From Rickettsia typhi (lineage in GTDB: Bacteria > Pseudomonadota > Alphaproteobacteria > Rickettsiales > Rickettsiaceae): 64,000 nt of DNA. Under the pieces are notes generated by a model. That model was given only the letters and a program-made list of their open reading frames with translations, was not told the origin of the DNA and made no database searches. The stretch lies in the NCBI GenBank assembly GCA_945865485.1, contig CAMBEC010000005.1:1-64000 (forward strand), read 5' to 3'. Both the position numbers and the translations under genes were made by a program. Each line of letters begins with the position of its first letter. Within the stretch, counting starts at the first letter, position 1. Of the stretch, positions 35,557-43,869 are shown piece by piece.

Positions 35557-38500
35557 ATGAAAAATTTTTTACCTAAGGCGACAACGGCTTTAAGCACTTC
35601 TATTATAACGGCTACTCTTCTTATTAATTCAGTTGCAAAAGCCGAAGAATCACAAGAATATATTCATAATCCAAGTGCAGAAGTGGTTACAAGGCTGAGC
35701 AAAGGGAGAAATCTTGCTGAATTAAATTATATGCAACCCTTTTTTGCAAAAGAAAATCATCTTCCTATTTTTGATTTAAAATTGAAATTGGATAATAAGC
35801 GGAGTAAAGAGGTAAACCTAGGTTTAGTATATAGATATAATTATGATGATAAGGCAATATTTGGTACATATGCCTATTTTGACCATAGGTATACAGGTAG
35901 TAACTTTTCAGTAAGTGGGCTTACCGCTGGTGTTGAAGGTTTGAGCAAATATATTGATGCAAGAGCGAATATTTATATACCGCAAAATAAAAGGAAAAAA
36001 ACAAACCATAATAATAAAAAAACTGTTGAAATAGATGGTACATCAATTTTTGCGATCTCTGGTGGTCATAGATATGAATCTTCATTAAAAGGATATGATA
36101 TAGAGATTGGAACTCCAGTATTTGCTTTTTCAGATTCTCTTAACGAGAAATTTGGCACGAAAATACATGTGGCAAGGTATAGCTTTACAGCGAAGAATGT
36201 AAAGCCAATAACAGGTACGCGGTTTAGAGTTGAGCAAGATCTTGGAGAAACTTTGCTTGGAGACAATAGATATAGGTTTCATATTAGTGCAGAGACACAA
36301 TTTGATAAAATCAGAAAACGCCAGAATTTTATTGGACTTGGCTTGAAAGTTACATTTAACGATAAGCAAAATTCTCATAAAAAGAAGTCAAACAGTCTGA
36401 ATCACAGAATGATGGAAACCGTTATTCGAGACGTCGATATCGTGACTGAGAGCAACGTAGAAGCCCCTGTTAGAAGTAATTTCTATATGAATGGTAAAGA
36501 AATTAAAAAGATTTATTATGTGGGTAGTGCAAGTGGTAATTACTCAGGTTCTGGTACGTCAGATAGCCCCCTTTCTTTTGAACAATTAAAAAATATGAAT
36601 TATGACGAAGCGGTAATTGTTGTAACTGCAATTGATGCAAACAAAGGTGGGACAGCAATGTCACGCCAAGATTACATGAAAATGCAAGCAATGCCACAAG
36701 TACTGAACGGCAAAAAAGATACAATATTATCTACAGGCGGTCCAGATGCAGTTGCAATAAAAATTGATGGAACACAAGGCATATCGATCTCTAGCCAAGA
36801 CGATAAAAACACTTCAATTGTTGTTAAAGACGCTTTGCATCCTACTGCAACTGAAAATAGCTCAGTTATTCATCTTCTAGAGCCAAAAATAAAAGAAATA
36901 GTAAACACTCAAATTGAAGCAGCAAGAGTTGAAGTTCAAAGAGAAGTTGTTGAAGAAGCTAGGCGTGAACAAGTAGCTGAAGTTATTAGGCAAGAAGACG
37001 TTAGGGTAGTAATTGAGGCAGTAAATCAAGCTATAGCAAGAGAAGCTGTAGCAAGAATTGTAGAACCGCAGCCGCAAGTCGTTGCTCAGGTAGAACCGCA
37101 GCCGCAAGTTGTTGTTCAAAATGTGCCGCAAGTTGTTGTTCAACCACAACTTGTTTTAGAGCCACAAGGTACACTCAATTCAGGTATAGCTCGTGGTGAT
37201 CTAAATCCTGCTCAGCAAGCGTTATATGATATAATGATATTGGCTGCTGGTCTTGAGACTGACGATGCTGGTAATCTATACGTGATAAGGCAGGCTCAAT
37301 ATGATGATGTGGCAAACATTATAAGCACAAATCCAGGTGACAATATTGCAGCAATTGAAGCTTTAATAGATCTAAGGGCTGATTTAAGCCTATTAGCAAA
37401 GGTGGAATATAAGAAGACGGCAGGTGTAATCCTAGGCTTTGATGGAGTTGCTCAAGGTGGCGCATTACAAGGTGGACAGCAAGGAATTGGTATGAATCAC
37501 AAGGGGCCAAAAGATATTACAACTGTTGCCTCATTGGAGAGATTAAGAGCTGATTATGGTATCTTAGATGGTCAAATGGCTATAGATATTGCTAAACAAT
37601 TTGCAGTAACATTTATGCAAGATAATACCCCAGGTATTGGTATAGATCCTGGAGCGGATGCTATGGCGCGCAGCAACACTGTTCCAACTCAGAGATATCA
37701 AGATGCTGCAAATGACTATCTAAATAACTCTGTAGTTCCAGTAGGTGAAATTCCTCAAGATCGCGATGCTAGATTGCAACGTAAAAATGCAGCTAAAGTA
37801 ATTATAGATGATGAAACTAAATCTTCATTAACTGCAATAAATAATGGTATGGCTGCATATAGAGCTTTAAATAGGATGGACACTACTCCTGGAGGCGTAT
37901 TTACTGAAGAGGTAACTGGTAGATATAATGATAAAGAAATGTTAGCTTACGTCATTTTGGCAAACCTTGACGTTCGTGAAGTTCAGAAGAATCTTTTAGC
38001 CACTAATGTTCCCATAACTCCTGTAAGTATTTTTAATCGTCAAAAAGAAAATATCGAAGGATTAATTAGAAACCTTGGCAATAGTCAACGTGCATATAAC
38101 GTAGACCACACCCATGGAGCAATTGATGTTGGTGGTGTTGACAACGCTGTCGGGGGGCTAAGAGGAGTTGGTGACGCTGTATCTTGTGCGCATGGCCTAT
38201 GTGTGCGGATAGTTGATAGTGCGCTTCATCATAGTAAAGTGGTGCTAAGTGATGCGTCTCCTGCTAGCTTTGCAGATGAATTTAATCAAGCTGTTGCGTA
38301 TAAAGCAGACAGATTACCTCTTGTTCAAAGACAAGAAATTCAAGCTTGGTCGAATGAAGTAGCTGCAGATGTGGCCGTTAATTATGTGGGTAATCAAGTA
38401 GCATTTTCAACGCCAGTTATTCAAGGTAGCGCTCAGGTAGATATTCCTGTATTCTATAAGGAAGTGTTGAGTGAAGTGGCTACAGAGATGGATATGAGGT

Positions 38501-38601
38501 ATAATTTTACCCATGCTAATCCTAAGCTGCAATTAGTAAAACAACCTGCGGTAACAAACGTGTTTAAAAATGCTCAGTGGATTCCTGTGAATCAGGATTA
38601 A
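35557..38601 (+). CDS. Inverse-autotransporter-like surface protein
   Basis: A 1014-residue protein. A Sec signal peptide (cleavage after A-K-A, about residue 29) leads to a beta-rich region to about residue 270. It resembles the intimin/invasin-type barrel domain: G-R-N-L-A-E-L-N-Y-M-Q-P-F-F, V-N-L-G-L-V-Y-R, F-G-T-Y-A-Y-F-D-H-R-Y-T, G-L-T-A-G-V-E-G-L, F-I-G-L-G-L-K-V. Next come a Glu/Arg/Ala helical stretch (about 430-505), a Val/Gln/Pro repeat (E-P-Q-P-Q-V-V units, about 505-545) and a long helical C-terminal passenger. N-terminal barrel plus C-terminal passenger is the type V e layout. Barrel assignment is by pattern only. ATG 35557 is chosen because the signal peptide starts there. Confidence 0.75.
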   Translation: MKNFLPKATTALSTSIITATLLINSVAKAEESQEYIHNPSAEVVTRLSKGRNLAELNYMQPFFAKENHLPIFDLKLKLDNKRSKEVNLGLVYRYNYDDKAIFGTYAYFDHRYTGSNFSVSGLTAGVEGLSKYIDARANIYIPQNKRKKTNHNNKKTVEIDGTSIFAISGGHRYESSLKGYDIEIGTPVFAFSDSLNEKFGTKIHVARYSFTAKNVKPITGTRFRVEQDLGETLLGDNRYRFHISAETQFDKIRKRQNFIGLGLKVTFNDKQNSHKKKSNSLNHRMMETVIRDVDIVTESNVEAPVRSNFYMNGKEIKKIYYVGSASGNYSGSGTSDSPLSFEQLKNMNYDEAVIVVTAIDANKGGTAMSRQDYMKMQAMPQVLNGKKDTILSTGGPDAVAIKIDGTQGISISSQDDKNTSIVVKDALHPTATENSSVIHLLEPKIKEIVNTQIEAARVEVQREVVEEARREQVAEVIRQEDVRVVIEAVNQAIAREAVARIVEPQPQVVAQVEPQPQVVVQNVPQVVVQPQLVLEPQGTLNSGIARGDLNPAQQALYDIMILAAGLETDDAGNLYVIRQAQYDDVANIISTNPGDNIAAIEALIDLRADLSLLAKVEYKKTAGVILGFDGVAQGGALQGGQQGIGMNHKGPKDITTVASLERLRADYGILDGQMAIDIAKQFAVTFMQDNTPGIGIDPGADAMARSNTVPTQRYQDAANDYLNNSVVPVGEIPQDRDARLQRKNAAKVIIDDETKSSLTAINNGMAAYRALNRMDTTPGGVFTEEVTGRYNDKEMLAYVILANLDVREVQKNLLATNVPITPVSIFNRQKENIEGLIRNLGNSQRAYNVDHTHGAIDVGGVDNAVGGLRGVGDAVSCAHGLCVRIVDSALHHSKVVLSDASPASFADEFNQAVAYKADRLPLVQRQEIQAWSNEVAADVAVNYVGNQVAFSTPVIQGSAQVDIPVFYKEVLSEVATEMDMRYNFTHANPKLQLVKQPAVTNVFKNAQWIPVNQD

Positions 38602-38632
38602 AGAAACATATAGTTCTAAAGATAATAGAAAA

Positions 38633-38752
38633 GATCCCGGGCTTGACCCGGGATGACTTAGTAATTCTGTATCCTGACAAAACACCGTCATGCTGAACTC
38701 GTTTCAGCATCTCGGCCAACGAAAGGGGATCCCGGATCCAGTTCGGGATGAC
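38633..38752. repeat. Dispersed palindromic elements (hairpin plus full 66-bp copy)
   Basis: 38633-38656 is a hairpin GATCCCGGG-cttga-CCCGGGATGAC. 38687-38752 is a full 66-bp copy: half 1 (GTCATGCTGAAC ... TTTCAGCATCTC), linker GGCCAACGAAAGGG, half 2 (GATCCCGGATCCAG ... TTCGGGATGAC). Another half-copy follows near 38779-38802 (CATTCTAAACTTGTTTCAGC). Confidence 0.85.
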
Positions 38753-38817
38753 TGCTTTTGGGTTAGCGAACTAAACCATCATTCTAAACTTGTTTCAGCA
38801 TCTTATATAATAAAGAA

Positions 38818-39630
38818 CTATAACATTTTTTTTATCTTCAACAAATCAAACCAAGTAGCTTTTTTCTGCATAGGTTGGCGCAATAGATAAGCAGGGTGGA
38901 ATAGAGCGGTAGTAACTACTGGCTTGCTTAAATACTGGTTTATGTAAGAATAGTTGTTGAGTCTAATTTGTGTAATGCCTTCATTTTTGCCAAGCAAAGA
39001 AATAGCCGCTGTGTTGCCAACCAAAATTATAATTTTTGGTTTAATTAGGGCGATATGCTTTTCAACAAAAGGTTTGCATATATTAATCTCCTCATTAGTG
39101 GGCCTACGATTTGCGGGTGGTCTCCAAAAGACAGTATTGGTGATATATGCATTTTGCTTGCGCCAAATTCCAATAGTGCTAAGCATGTTATCTAATAATT
39201 TACCACTTTCTCCGCAGAATGGAATCCCTTGTTCGTCTTCTGTTGACCCGGGCGCTTCTCCTATAAGTAAGATTTTTGCATTTGGATTACCGTCTGCGAA
39301 TACGGTGTTGTTAGCAAATTGTTTTAACTCACAACCTTCAAAATTCTCTACGTATTGTTTAAGCTCGGCAAGAGTAGTTGCTTTATCTGCGAGCTGTCTA
39401 GCTTGTAGTTCAGCTGAGTTCATATTAGGACTTGATAAGGTTTTTTGTGGTGTAGTCATTTCTGTGGTTTTGATTATCGTCGGTTTTATTGTTGGCAGTA
39501 TATTATTTTCATTTTTATTTAGGGCGTAAATAAGAGAATTTTTGCTATCTTTTTGGGTAGAACAGTAATATTCTACTCCAATCGAATTCAACCAATTAAG
39601 ATGACCAAGTTTTTGTCGTAAATTTTTCAT
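38818..39630 (-). CDS. Uracil-DNA glycosylase, type 4 (alphaproteobacterial form)
   Basis: A 270-residue DNA repair enzyme removing uracil. Family 4 motifs are present: G-E-A-P-G at about residue 128, the iron-sulfur Cys in P-F-C-G-E-S-G, N-T-V-F-W-R-P-P-A-N-R-R-P-T, and the C-terminal H-P-A-Y-L-L-R. The first Cys lies in a G-C-E-L-K context, as in alphaproteobacterial homologues. The N-terminal 80 residues are a lineage-type extension rich in Asn/Thr. Its start is 16 bases from the divergent rluD-like start, so the promoters must lie inside the opposing coding regions. Confidence 0.92.
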   Translation of the reverse strand: MKNLRQKLGHLNWLNSIGVEYYCSTQKDSKNSLIYALNKNENNILPTIKPTIIKTTEMTTPQKTLSSPNMNSAELQARQLADKATTLAELKQYVENFEGCELKQFANNTVFADGNPNAKILLIGEAPGSTEDEQGIPFCGESGKLLDNMLSTIGIWRKQNAYITNTVFWRPPANRRPTNEEINICKPFVEKHIALIKPKIIILVGNTAAISLLGKNEGITQIRLNNYSYINQYLSKPVVTTALFHPAYLLRQPMQKKATWFDLLKIKKML

Positions 39631-39646
39631 ATATTAGTTAATTTTA

Positions 39647-40606
39647 ATGCCCAAATACGTATACATAATACCAGATTATTTAGATAAACAAAGGTTAGAT
39701 AAAGCTTTAACTGATTTATGCAAGGAATCATCGCGTAGCCAGATTCAAAAAGCAATAAAAAATGAGAAACTAATACTCAATGGTCAAATTATTTCGAATA
39801 TATCGGCAAAAGTCAGAGAAAACGATACCATAGAATTAGTTCTGGAGGAAGAGGTTCAGGCTGGTATATTGCCAGCAAATATTCCGCTTGATATAGTTTA
39901 TGAGGATCAAGATCTAATTGTAGTAAATAAAAGTTCTACGATGACCGTTCATCCGGGTGCTGGAGATCATAAAGAAACCCTTGTGAACGCTTTATTATAT
40001 CATAGTAACTCATTGTCAGATATTGGGGGCGAAATTAGACCAGGAATTGTTCATCGATTAGATAAAACTACTTCTGGCTTAATGGTTGTGGCCAAAAATA
40101 ATAGAGCTCATGCTCATCTAGCTGGACAAATTGAGAGTGGAGAGTTGATCCGGCAATACAGAGCTTTGGTTTGGGGAGTAGTAAAGCCTGTGGAAGGTAT
40201 AATAAATCTTCCAATGGGCAGAAGTAAGCTAGATCGTAAAAAAATGACTACTGTAAAGAGTGGTGGGAAGGTAGCTATAACCCACTATAAAACAATCGAA
40301 GTATTGCATAATGGTTTGTTCAGCCTCGTTGAGTGCAAACTAGAAACTGGCAGGACTCATCAAATACGAGTGCATTTAAGTCACGGTGGGCACTCAATTG
40401 TTGGCGATCAAACTTATGGTAATAATTCAAGAAAAATACAAGGTAGCCCAGATTATCTTAAGGAAGAACTGAAAAAGATGAGTCATCAAGCGCTGCATTC
40501 TTTCTACATCAGCTTTATACATCCTGTGAGTGGAATTAGAATAGAGTTTGAAAAGGGTTTACCCGTAGATTATAATCACCTTCTGGAAGTGATTCGTAAA
40601 TATTAA
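39647..40606 (+). CDS. RluA-family rRNA pseudouridine synthase (RluD-like)
   Basis: A 319-residue protein with an N-terminal S4 RNA-binding domain (residues 15-60, R-L-D-K-A-L...S-R-S-Q-I-Q-K). The RluA-family catalytic domain has the active-site Asp in G-I-V-H-R-L-D-K-T-T-S-G-L at about 138, and G-R-T-H-Q-I-R-V-H-L. RluC and RluD isomerise uridines in 23S rRNA. The S4 domain and H-R-L-D-K context fit either; RluD is my preference. It may be the first gene of a run with the solute-binding protein, flavin reductase and dapB. Confidence 0.93.
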   Translation: MPKYVYIIPDYLDKQRLDKALTDLCKESSRSQIQKAIKNEKLILNGQIISNISAKVRENDTIELVLEEEVQAGILPANIPLDIVYEDQDLIVVNKSSTMTVHPGAGDHKETLVNALLYHSNSLSDIGGEIRPGIVHRLDKTTSGLMVVAKNNRAHAHLAGQIESGELIRQYRALVWGVVKPVEGIINLPMGRSKLDRKKMTTVKSGGKVAITHYKTIEVLHNGLFSLVECKLETGRTHQIRVHLSHGGHSIVGDQTYGNNSRKIQGSPDYLKEELKKMSHQALHSFYISFIHPVSGIRIEFEKGLPVDYNHLLEVIRKY

Positions 40607-40651
40607 TAAAAACTAACGTTTTATGTTTAAAAGCCAAAGTGTAAGGAAAAA

Positions 40652-41395
40652 ATGAGTATAAATAAATTTTTAATGGTTGTTACTTTATCAATTTTTATCA
40701 GTGCATGTTCTGAAAAATCTGATAAGGACACATGGATCGTTGCTACAAGTCCAGATAATCCTCCTTATGAGCATATGAAAGATGGTGAAATTGAAGGATT
40801 TGATATTGATTTGATGACGGCGATTGGTCAGCATTTAGGGAAAAATATTGAATTTAAGAATATGGAATTCCACGGTCTTCTAGCTGCACTTGCAACTAAA
40901 AATGTTGATATGGTGATAGCTGGGATGTCGATAACCCCAGAACGTACTGCCAGAGTGGATTTTTCTATACCATATGCCGAAGCAAGAATTGCTATACTCT
41001 TTCGAAGAGCTGATGGTTATAAAGAATCTGCTGACTTAAAGGAAAAAATGGTTGGAGCGCAATTGGGAACAATTTGGTCTTTAATAGCTCATGATATATC
41101 AATGACTCATTCTTTTAGAACAAAAGCTTTAGCTAGTAATTTAATGCTTGTTGAGGAATTAAAAAATGGACGTGTTGATGCTGTAATTCTTGAAGAATCT
41201 CAAGCTGAAAAATTTGCTGAAAAAAATCCTAAATTATCTAGTTTTCGTCTAGGGCAATATGGCTCTTCTTTTGCAATAGCTTTACCAAAAGGATCGCCTG
41301 AGAAAAAAAATATCGATCATACTATTAAATCTCTTAAAAGCAATGGTACTATTACCGCTTTGACCAAAAAATGGGGCCTAGTTGGTGCAGATTGA
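40652..41395 (+). CDS. Amino-acid-type ABC transporter substrate-binding lipoprotein
   Basis: A 247-residue extracytoplasmic solute-binding protein, family 3. The lipoprotein signal ends I-S-A-C (Cys about 19). The ligand-binding signature P-P-Y-E-H-M-K-D-G-E-I-E-G-F-D-I-D-L follows, with G-M-S-I-T-P-E-R and a hinge region later. It would bind polar amino acids; ligand specificity cannot be read. AAGGA lies before the ATG. No permease or ATPase gene is next to it. It overlaps the flavin reductase gene by 14 bases. Confidence 0.92.
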   Translation: MSINKFLMVVTLSIFISACSEKSDKDTWIVATSPDNPPYEHMKDGEIEGFDIDLMTAIGQHLGKNIEFKNMEFHGLLAALATKNVDMVIAGMSITPERTARVDFSIPYAEARIAILFRRADGYKESADLKEKMVGAQLGTIWSLIAHDISMTHSFRTKALASNLMLVEELKNGRVDAVILEESQAEKFAEKNPKLSSFRLGQYGSSFAIALPKGSPEKKNIDHTIKSLKSNGTITALTKKWGLVGAD

Positions 41396-41855
41396 GGATT
41401 TTAAGAAAGCGGTAGGTAAATTTCCAACAGGAGTATGTGTTATCACCACTTCTTTTAATGATATACTATGGGGATTTACTGCTAATTCTTTTGTTTCCGT
41501 ATCGCTTGCCCCGCCTCTAGTGTCATTTTGTTTAAATAAAGAAGCTGGTAGCTTTAAAGCTTTCGTTGGTTCTAAACATTTTGCAGTGAATATACTCGCA
41601 AGTGATCAACAGGAAATCGCCAAGCAATTTTCCCATAGCTTGTCTAATAAATTTATGAATGTTGACTATAAACTAAGTGCGGAATTACAAACACCTCTAA
41701 TATCTGGTGTAACAAGCCTTATTGAGTGCAAAAAATTCAAGGAATTTGAGTGCGGAGATCATTTTGTTTTTATAGGTGAAGTAGTACGAATAAATGTTGA
41801 TGAGAGCAAAGCGCCACTTTTATATTTTGCAAAATCATATAGAGAAATGAAATGA
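41382..41855 (+). CDS. Flavin reductase domain (FMN-binding split barrel) protein
   Basis: A 157-residue flavin reductase-like protein. Family features are F-P-T-G-V-C-V-I-T-T near the start, G-F-T-A-N-S-F-V-S-V-S-L-A-P-P-L-V-S-F-C, F-A-V-N-I-L, and D-H-F-V-F-I-G-E-V. Such proteins bind FMN and reduce flavin with NAD(P)H, often for a partner monooxygenase, none of which is evident here. The start is TTG 41382 or GTG 41385, inside the upstream gene. It overlaps dapB by 4 bases (ATGA), so the run is translationally coupled. Confidence 0.88.
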   Translation: MVQIEDFKKAVGKFPTGVCVITTSFNDILWGFTANSFVSVSLAPPLVSFCLNKEAGSFKAFVGSKHFAVNILASDQQEIAKQFSHSLSNKFMNVDYKLSAELQTPLISGVTSLIECKKFKEFECGDHFVFIGEVVRINVDESKAPLLYFAKSYREMK

Positions 41856-42595
41856 AAGTTATAAAAATTGGACTGAATGGCGCTTTTGGTAAGATGGGGA
41901 AGGCTGTTGAAGCGATGATAGATAATGAACCAGACAGTTATGAATTGGTATCTAAAGTTGGTCGTATATGCACAAAAGAACAAATGGACAATGCTTGTAG
42001 TGTGTGCGATGTAATGGTTGATTTTTCCAGTCCAAATAGTATGGATTTGCTCACTGAGTCGGTAGCTAGAAATGGTACCAGGTTGTTAGTAGGTACTACT
42101 GGACTTACTTCAAAGCATATAGAGCTTCTTGAGTCTCTTGCAAAAAAGGTGGCTGTTCTTCATGCTGCTAACACCAGTTTAGGAGCAAATCTAATTGCTG
42201 ATTTATCAGCAAGATCGGCAACGATTTTAAATCATTATGATGTAGAAATTATAGAAGCTCATCACCGGTTTAAGAAAGATGCTCCATCAGGGACTGCGCT
42301 TATGATTGGTAAAAAAATTGCCGAGGCTAAGGAAATTGATTTTGAAAAAAATGCAGTATTTGATCGGTCCGCTAGGGGAGCTCGTGAATATAATGAAATG
42401 AGCTTTTCTTCTATCAGAGGTGGTGGAATATTTGGTGATTGTGAGGTTATTTTTGCTGGACAGCACGAGGTTGTCTCAATTAGTTGTCGTGCTCTTTCAA
42501 GGGATGCTTTTGCAGAGGGCGCTCTAGTAGCGGCAAAGTGGTTAGTTGATCAAAAGCCAGGACTATACTCAATGAAAGATGTCTTAGGCTTATAG
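41852..42595 (+). CDS. dapB: 4-hydroxy-tetrahydrodipicolinate reductase
   Basis: A 247-residue NAD(P)H-dependent reductase of the diaminopimelate/lysine pathway, supplying the peptidoglycan cross-link residue. It has G-A-F-G-K-M-G-K-A at the Rossmann start, D-F-S-S-P-N, G-T-T-G-L, the catalytic E-A-H-H-R-F-K-K-D-A-P-S-G-T-A, and the R-G-G-G-I-F-G-D-C-E-V segment. It ends the run begun by rluD and is followed by a repeat element and tRNA-Leu. Confidence 0.97.
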   Translation: MKVIKIGLNGAFGKMGKAVEAMIDNEPDSYELVSKVGRICTKEQMDNACSVCDVMVDFSSPNSMDLLTESVARNGTRLLVGTTGLTSKHIELLESLAKKVAVLHAANTSLGANLIADLSARSATILNHYDVEIIEAHHRFKKDAPSGTALMIGKKIAEAKEIDFEKNAVFDRSARGAREYNEMSFSSIRGGGIFGDCEVIFAGQHEVVSISCRALSRDAFAEGALVAAKWLVDQKPGLYSMKDVLGL

Positions 42596-42621
42596 TTATA
42601 GTAAATTAAGTTTCCTGAGAG

Positions 42622-42689
42622 CCAGGATCGAGCCCGGGATGACTGCGTAATACGTAACACTGTCATGCTGAACTTGATTCAGCATCTTC
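42622..42689. repeat. Dispersed palindromic element, halves in swapped order
   Basis: A GATCGAGCCCGGGATGAC half (to 42643) is followed by GTCATGCTGAAC ... GATTCAGCATC (42662-42687), so half 2 precedes half 1. Confidence 0.7.
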
Positions 42690-42828
42690 TTATTTACTTA
42701 GTTGGAGCTGATACATTTATTTTAAAAATTACTACAAAACGCTTGTTTTTTTGTATGAATTATTCTACTGTGTCAGGCGACTTAAATACTGCATGCTTTA
42801 GGTTATCACTAGGATATTAGTGATTTGT

Positions 42829-42913
42829 GCCCGCGTGATGGAATGGTAGACATAATAGACTTAAAATCTGTGGAGCCTAGCTCGTGCCGGTTCGAGTCCG
42901 GCCGCGGGTACCA
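42829..42913 (+). tRNA. tRNA-Leu (anticodon TAA)
   Basis: 85 bases with encoded CCA. The acceptor stem GCCCGCG pairs with CGCGGGT (one G-T), and the anticodon loop CTTAAAA shows TAA. A long variable arm (GGAGCCTAGCTC) is present, as expected for Leu, and the T arm is GCCGGTTCGAGTCCGGC. It ends 27 bases before the nfu start codon. Confidence 0.96.
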
Positions 42914-42940
42914 TTTCTAATTATATTAGTAGAATCATTT

Positions 42941-43501
42941 ATGTTTATTCAGATTGAAGAAACGCCAAATCCAAATGCACTAAAATTTTTGCCAGGCCTT
43001 GAAATTAGTCCAGAAGGGCCAATTTTCTTAAATAGTTTTGAAGAAGCCGTGCAAAGAAGCAGTTTGGCCGTTAAGATTTTTCAAGTTGGTAATGTTGAAG
43101 CGGTTTTTTATGGCAAGGAATTTATTACAGTTACTAAATCAGAACAGTCAGAATGGTCGCTGCTAAAGCCGGAAATATTGATGGTCGTAATGGATCACTT
43201 AGTTGCTGGGTTGCCTGTTTTTGATGAACCTCAGAATATTTTTAGAGATATCGATACAGATGGCATGTCTGATATCGAAAAACAAATAATAGAAATTATC
43301 GAAACAAGGGTTAGGCCTTCAGTTGCTATGGATGGTGGAGATATTGTTTATCAAGGATTTGAAGATGGTATTGTCTACCTTCAATTACGTGGTGCTTGTT
43401 CTGGTTGCCCAAGTTCTTCGATTACTCTCAAAAATGGTATTGAATCGATGCTTCAACATTTTGTGCCTGAAGTCAAAGGTGTAGAAGCGGTTGAAGAATA
43501 G
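42941..43501 (+). CDS. Nfu1-type iron-sulfur cluster scaffold/carrier
   Basis: A 186-residue protein with the Nfu N-terminal domain (F-I-Q-I-E-E-T-P-N-P-N-A-L-K-F-L-P-G), as in mitochondrial Nfu1 and alphaproteobacterial homologues. Its C-terminal NifU domain has the cluster-binding C-S-G-C-P-S-S. It delivers Fe-S clusters to client enzymes. An open frame runs upstream into tRNA-Leu, but the ATG at 42941 gives the conserved start, and earlier codons would lie in the tRNA. Confidence 0.96.
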   Translation: MFIQIEETPNPNALKFLPGLEISPEGPIFLNSFEEAVQRSSLAVKIFQVGNVEAVFYGKEFITVTKSEQSEWSLLKPEILMVVMDHLVAGLPVFDEPQNIFRDIDTDGMSDIEKQIIEIIETRVRPSVAMDGGDIVYQGFEDGIVYLQLRGACSGCPSSSITLKNGIESMLQHFVPEVKGVEAVEE

Positions 43502-43869
43502 TACCATTTCCCAGTTTAATTTACTAGCACACAGTACCGTCTTCTGAGCTTGGCCAATGGATCTCGGGCAGTGGAAGAAGATACCGGACAAGTCCGGCAA
43601 GACTTACGTCGGAAGACGTACGAAAGTGTAGTATGTTCAGCATGATTGCGTATAAATCATTTCACTGTTGATTTAATAACTCTATCTAATTCAACCATCC
43701 AATCGAACGAACTAAAATTCATATGTCTGATTTAAACTGGGAAATGTATATTAGGTATAGCAAATCAACCACCTAATTTATTATAGTTCAAAATGATCTA
43801 GTTAATTGAGTGGATCAAGCATAACCAATTGCTTATATTTGTTTGTCATTATAGTAATTTATTTGCTAC
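43502..43869. other. Non-coding spacer with a degenerate 66-bp element
   Basis: 43539-43603 follows the repeat plan: GTCTTCTGAGCTTGG, ATCTCGGGCAGTGGAAGAAG, then ACCGGACAAGTCCGGCAAGAC. A small palindrome TTACGTCGGAAGACGTA follows (43604-43620). The rest is AT-rich with no gene; the promoter of the two-gene operon should lie here, but none stands out. Confidence 0.6.

Noticed and set aside
38954-39529. 191-codon plus-strand open frame opposite the UDG gene
   Set aside because: Lies entirely opposite a clearly recognised enzyme; composition is that of an antisense shadow.
42884-42940. Upstream extension of the nfu gene
   Set aside because: It would begin inside tRNA-Leu; the conserved Nfu N-terminus starts at ATG 42941.
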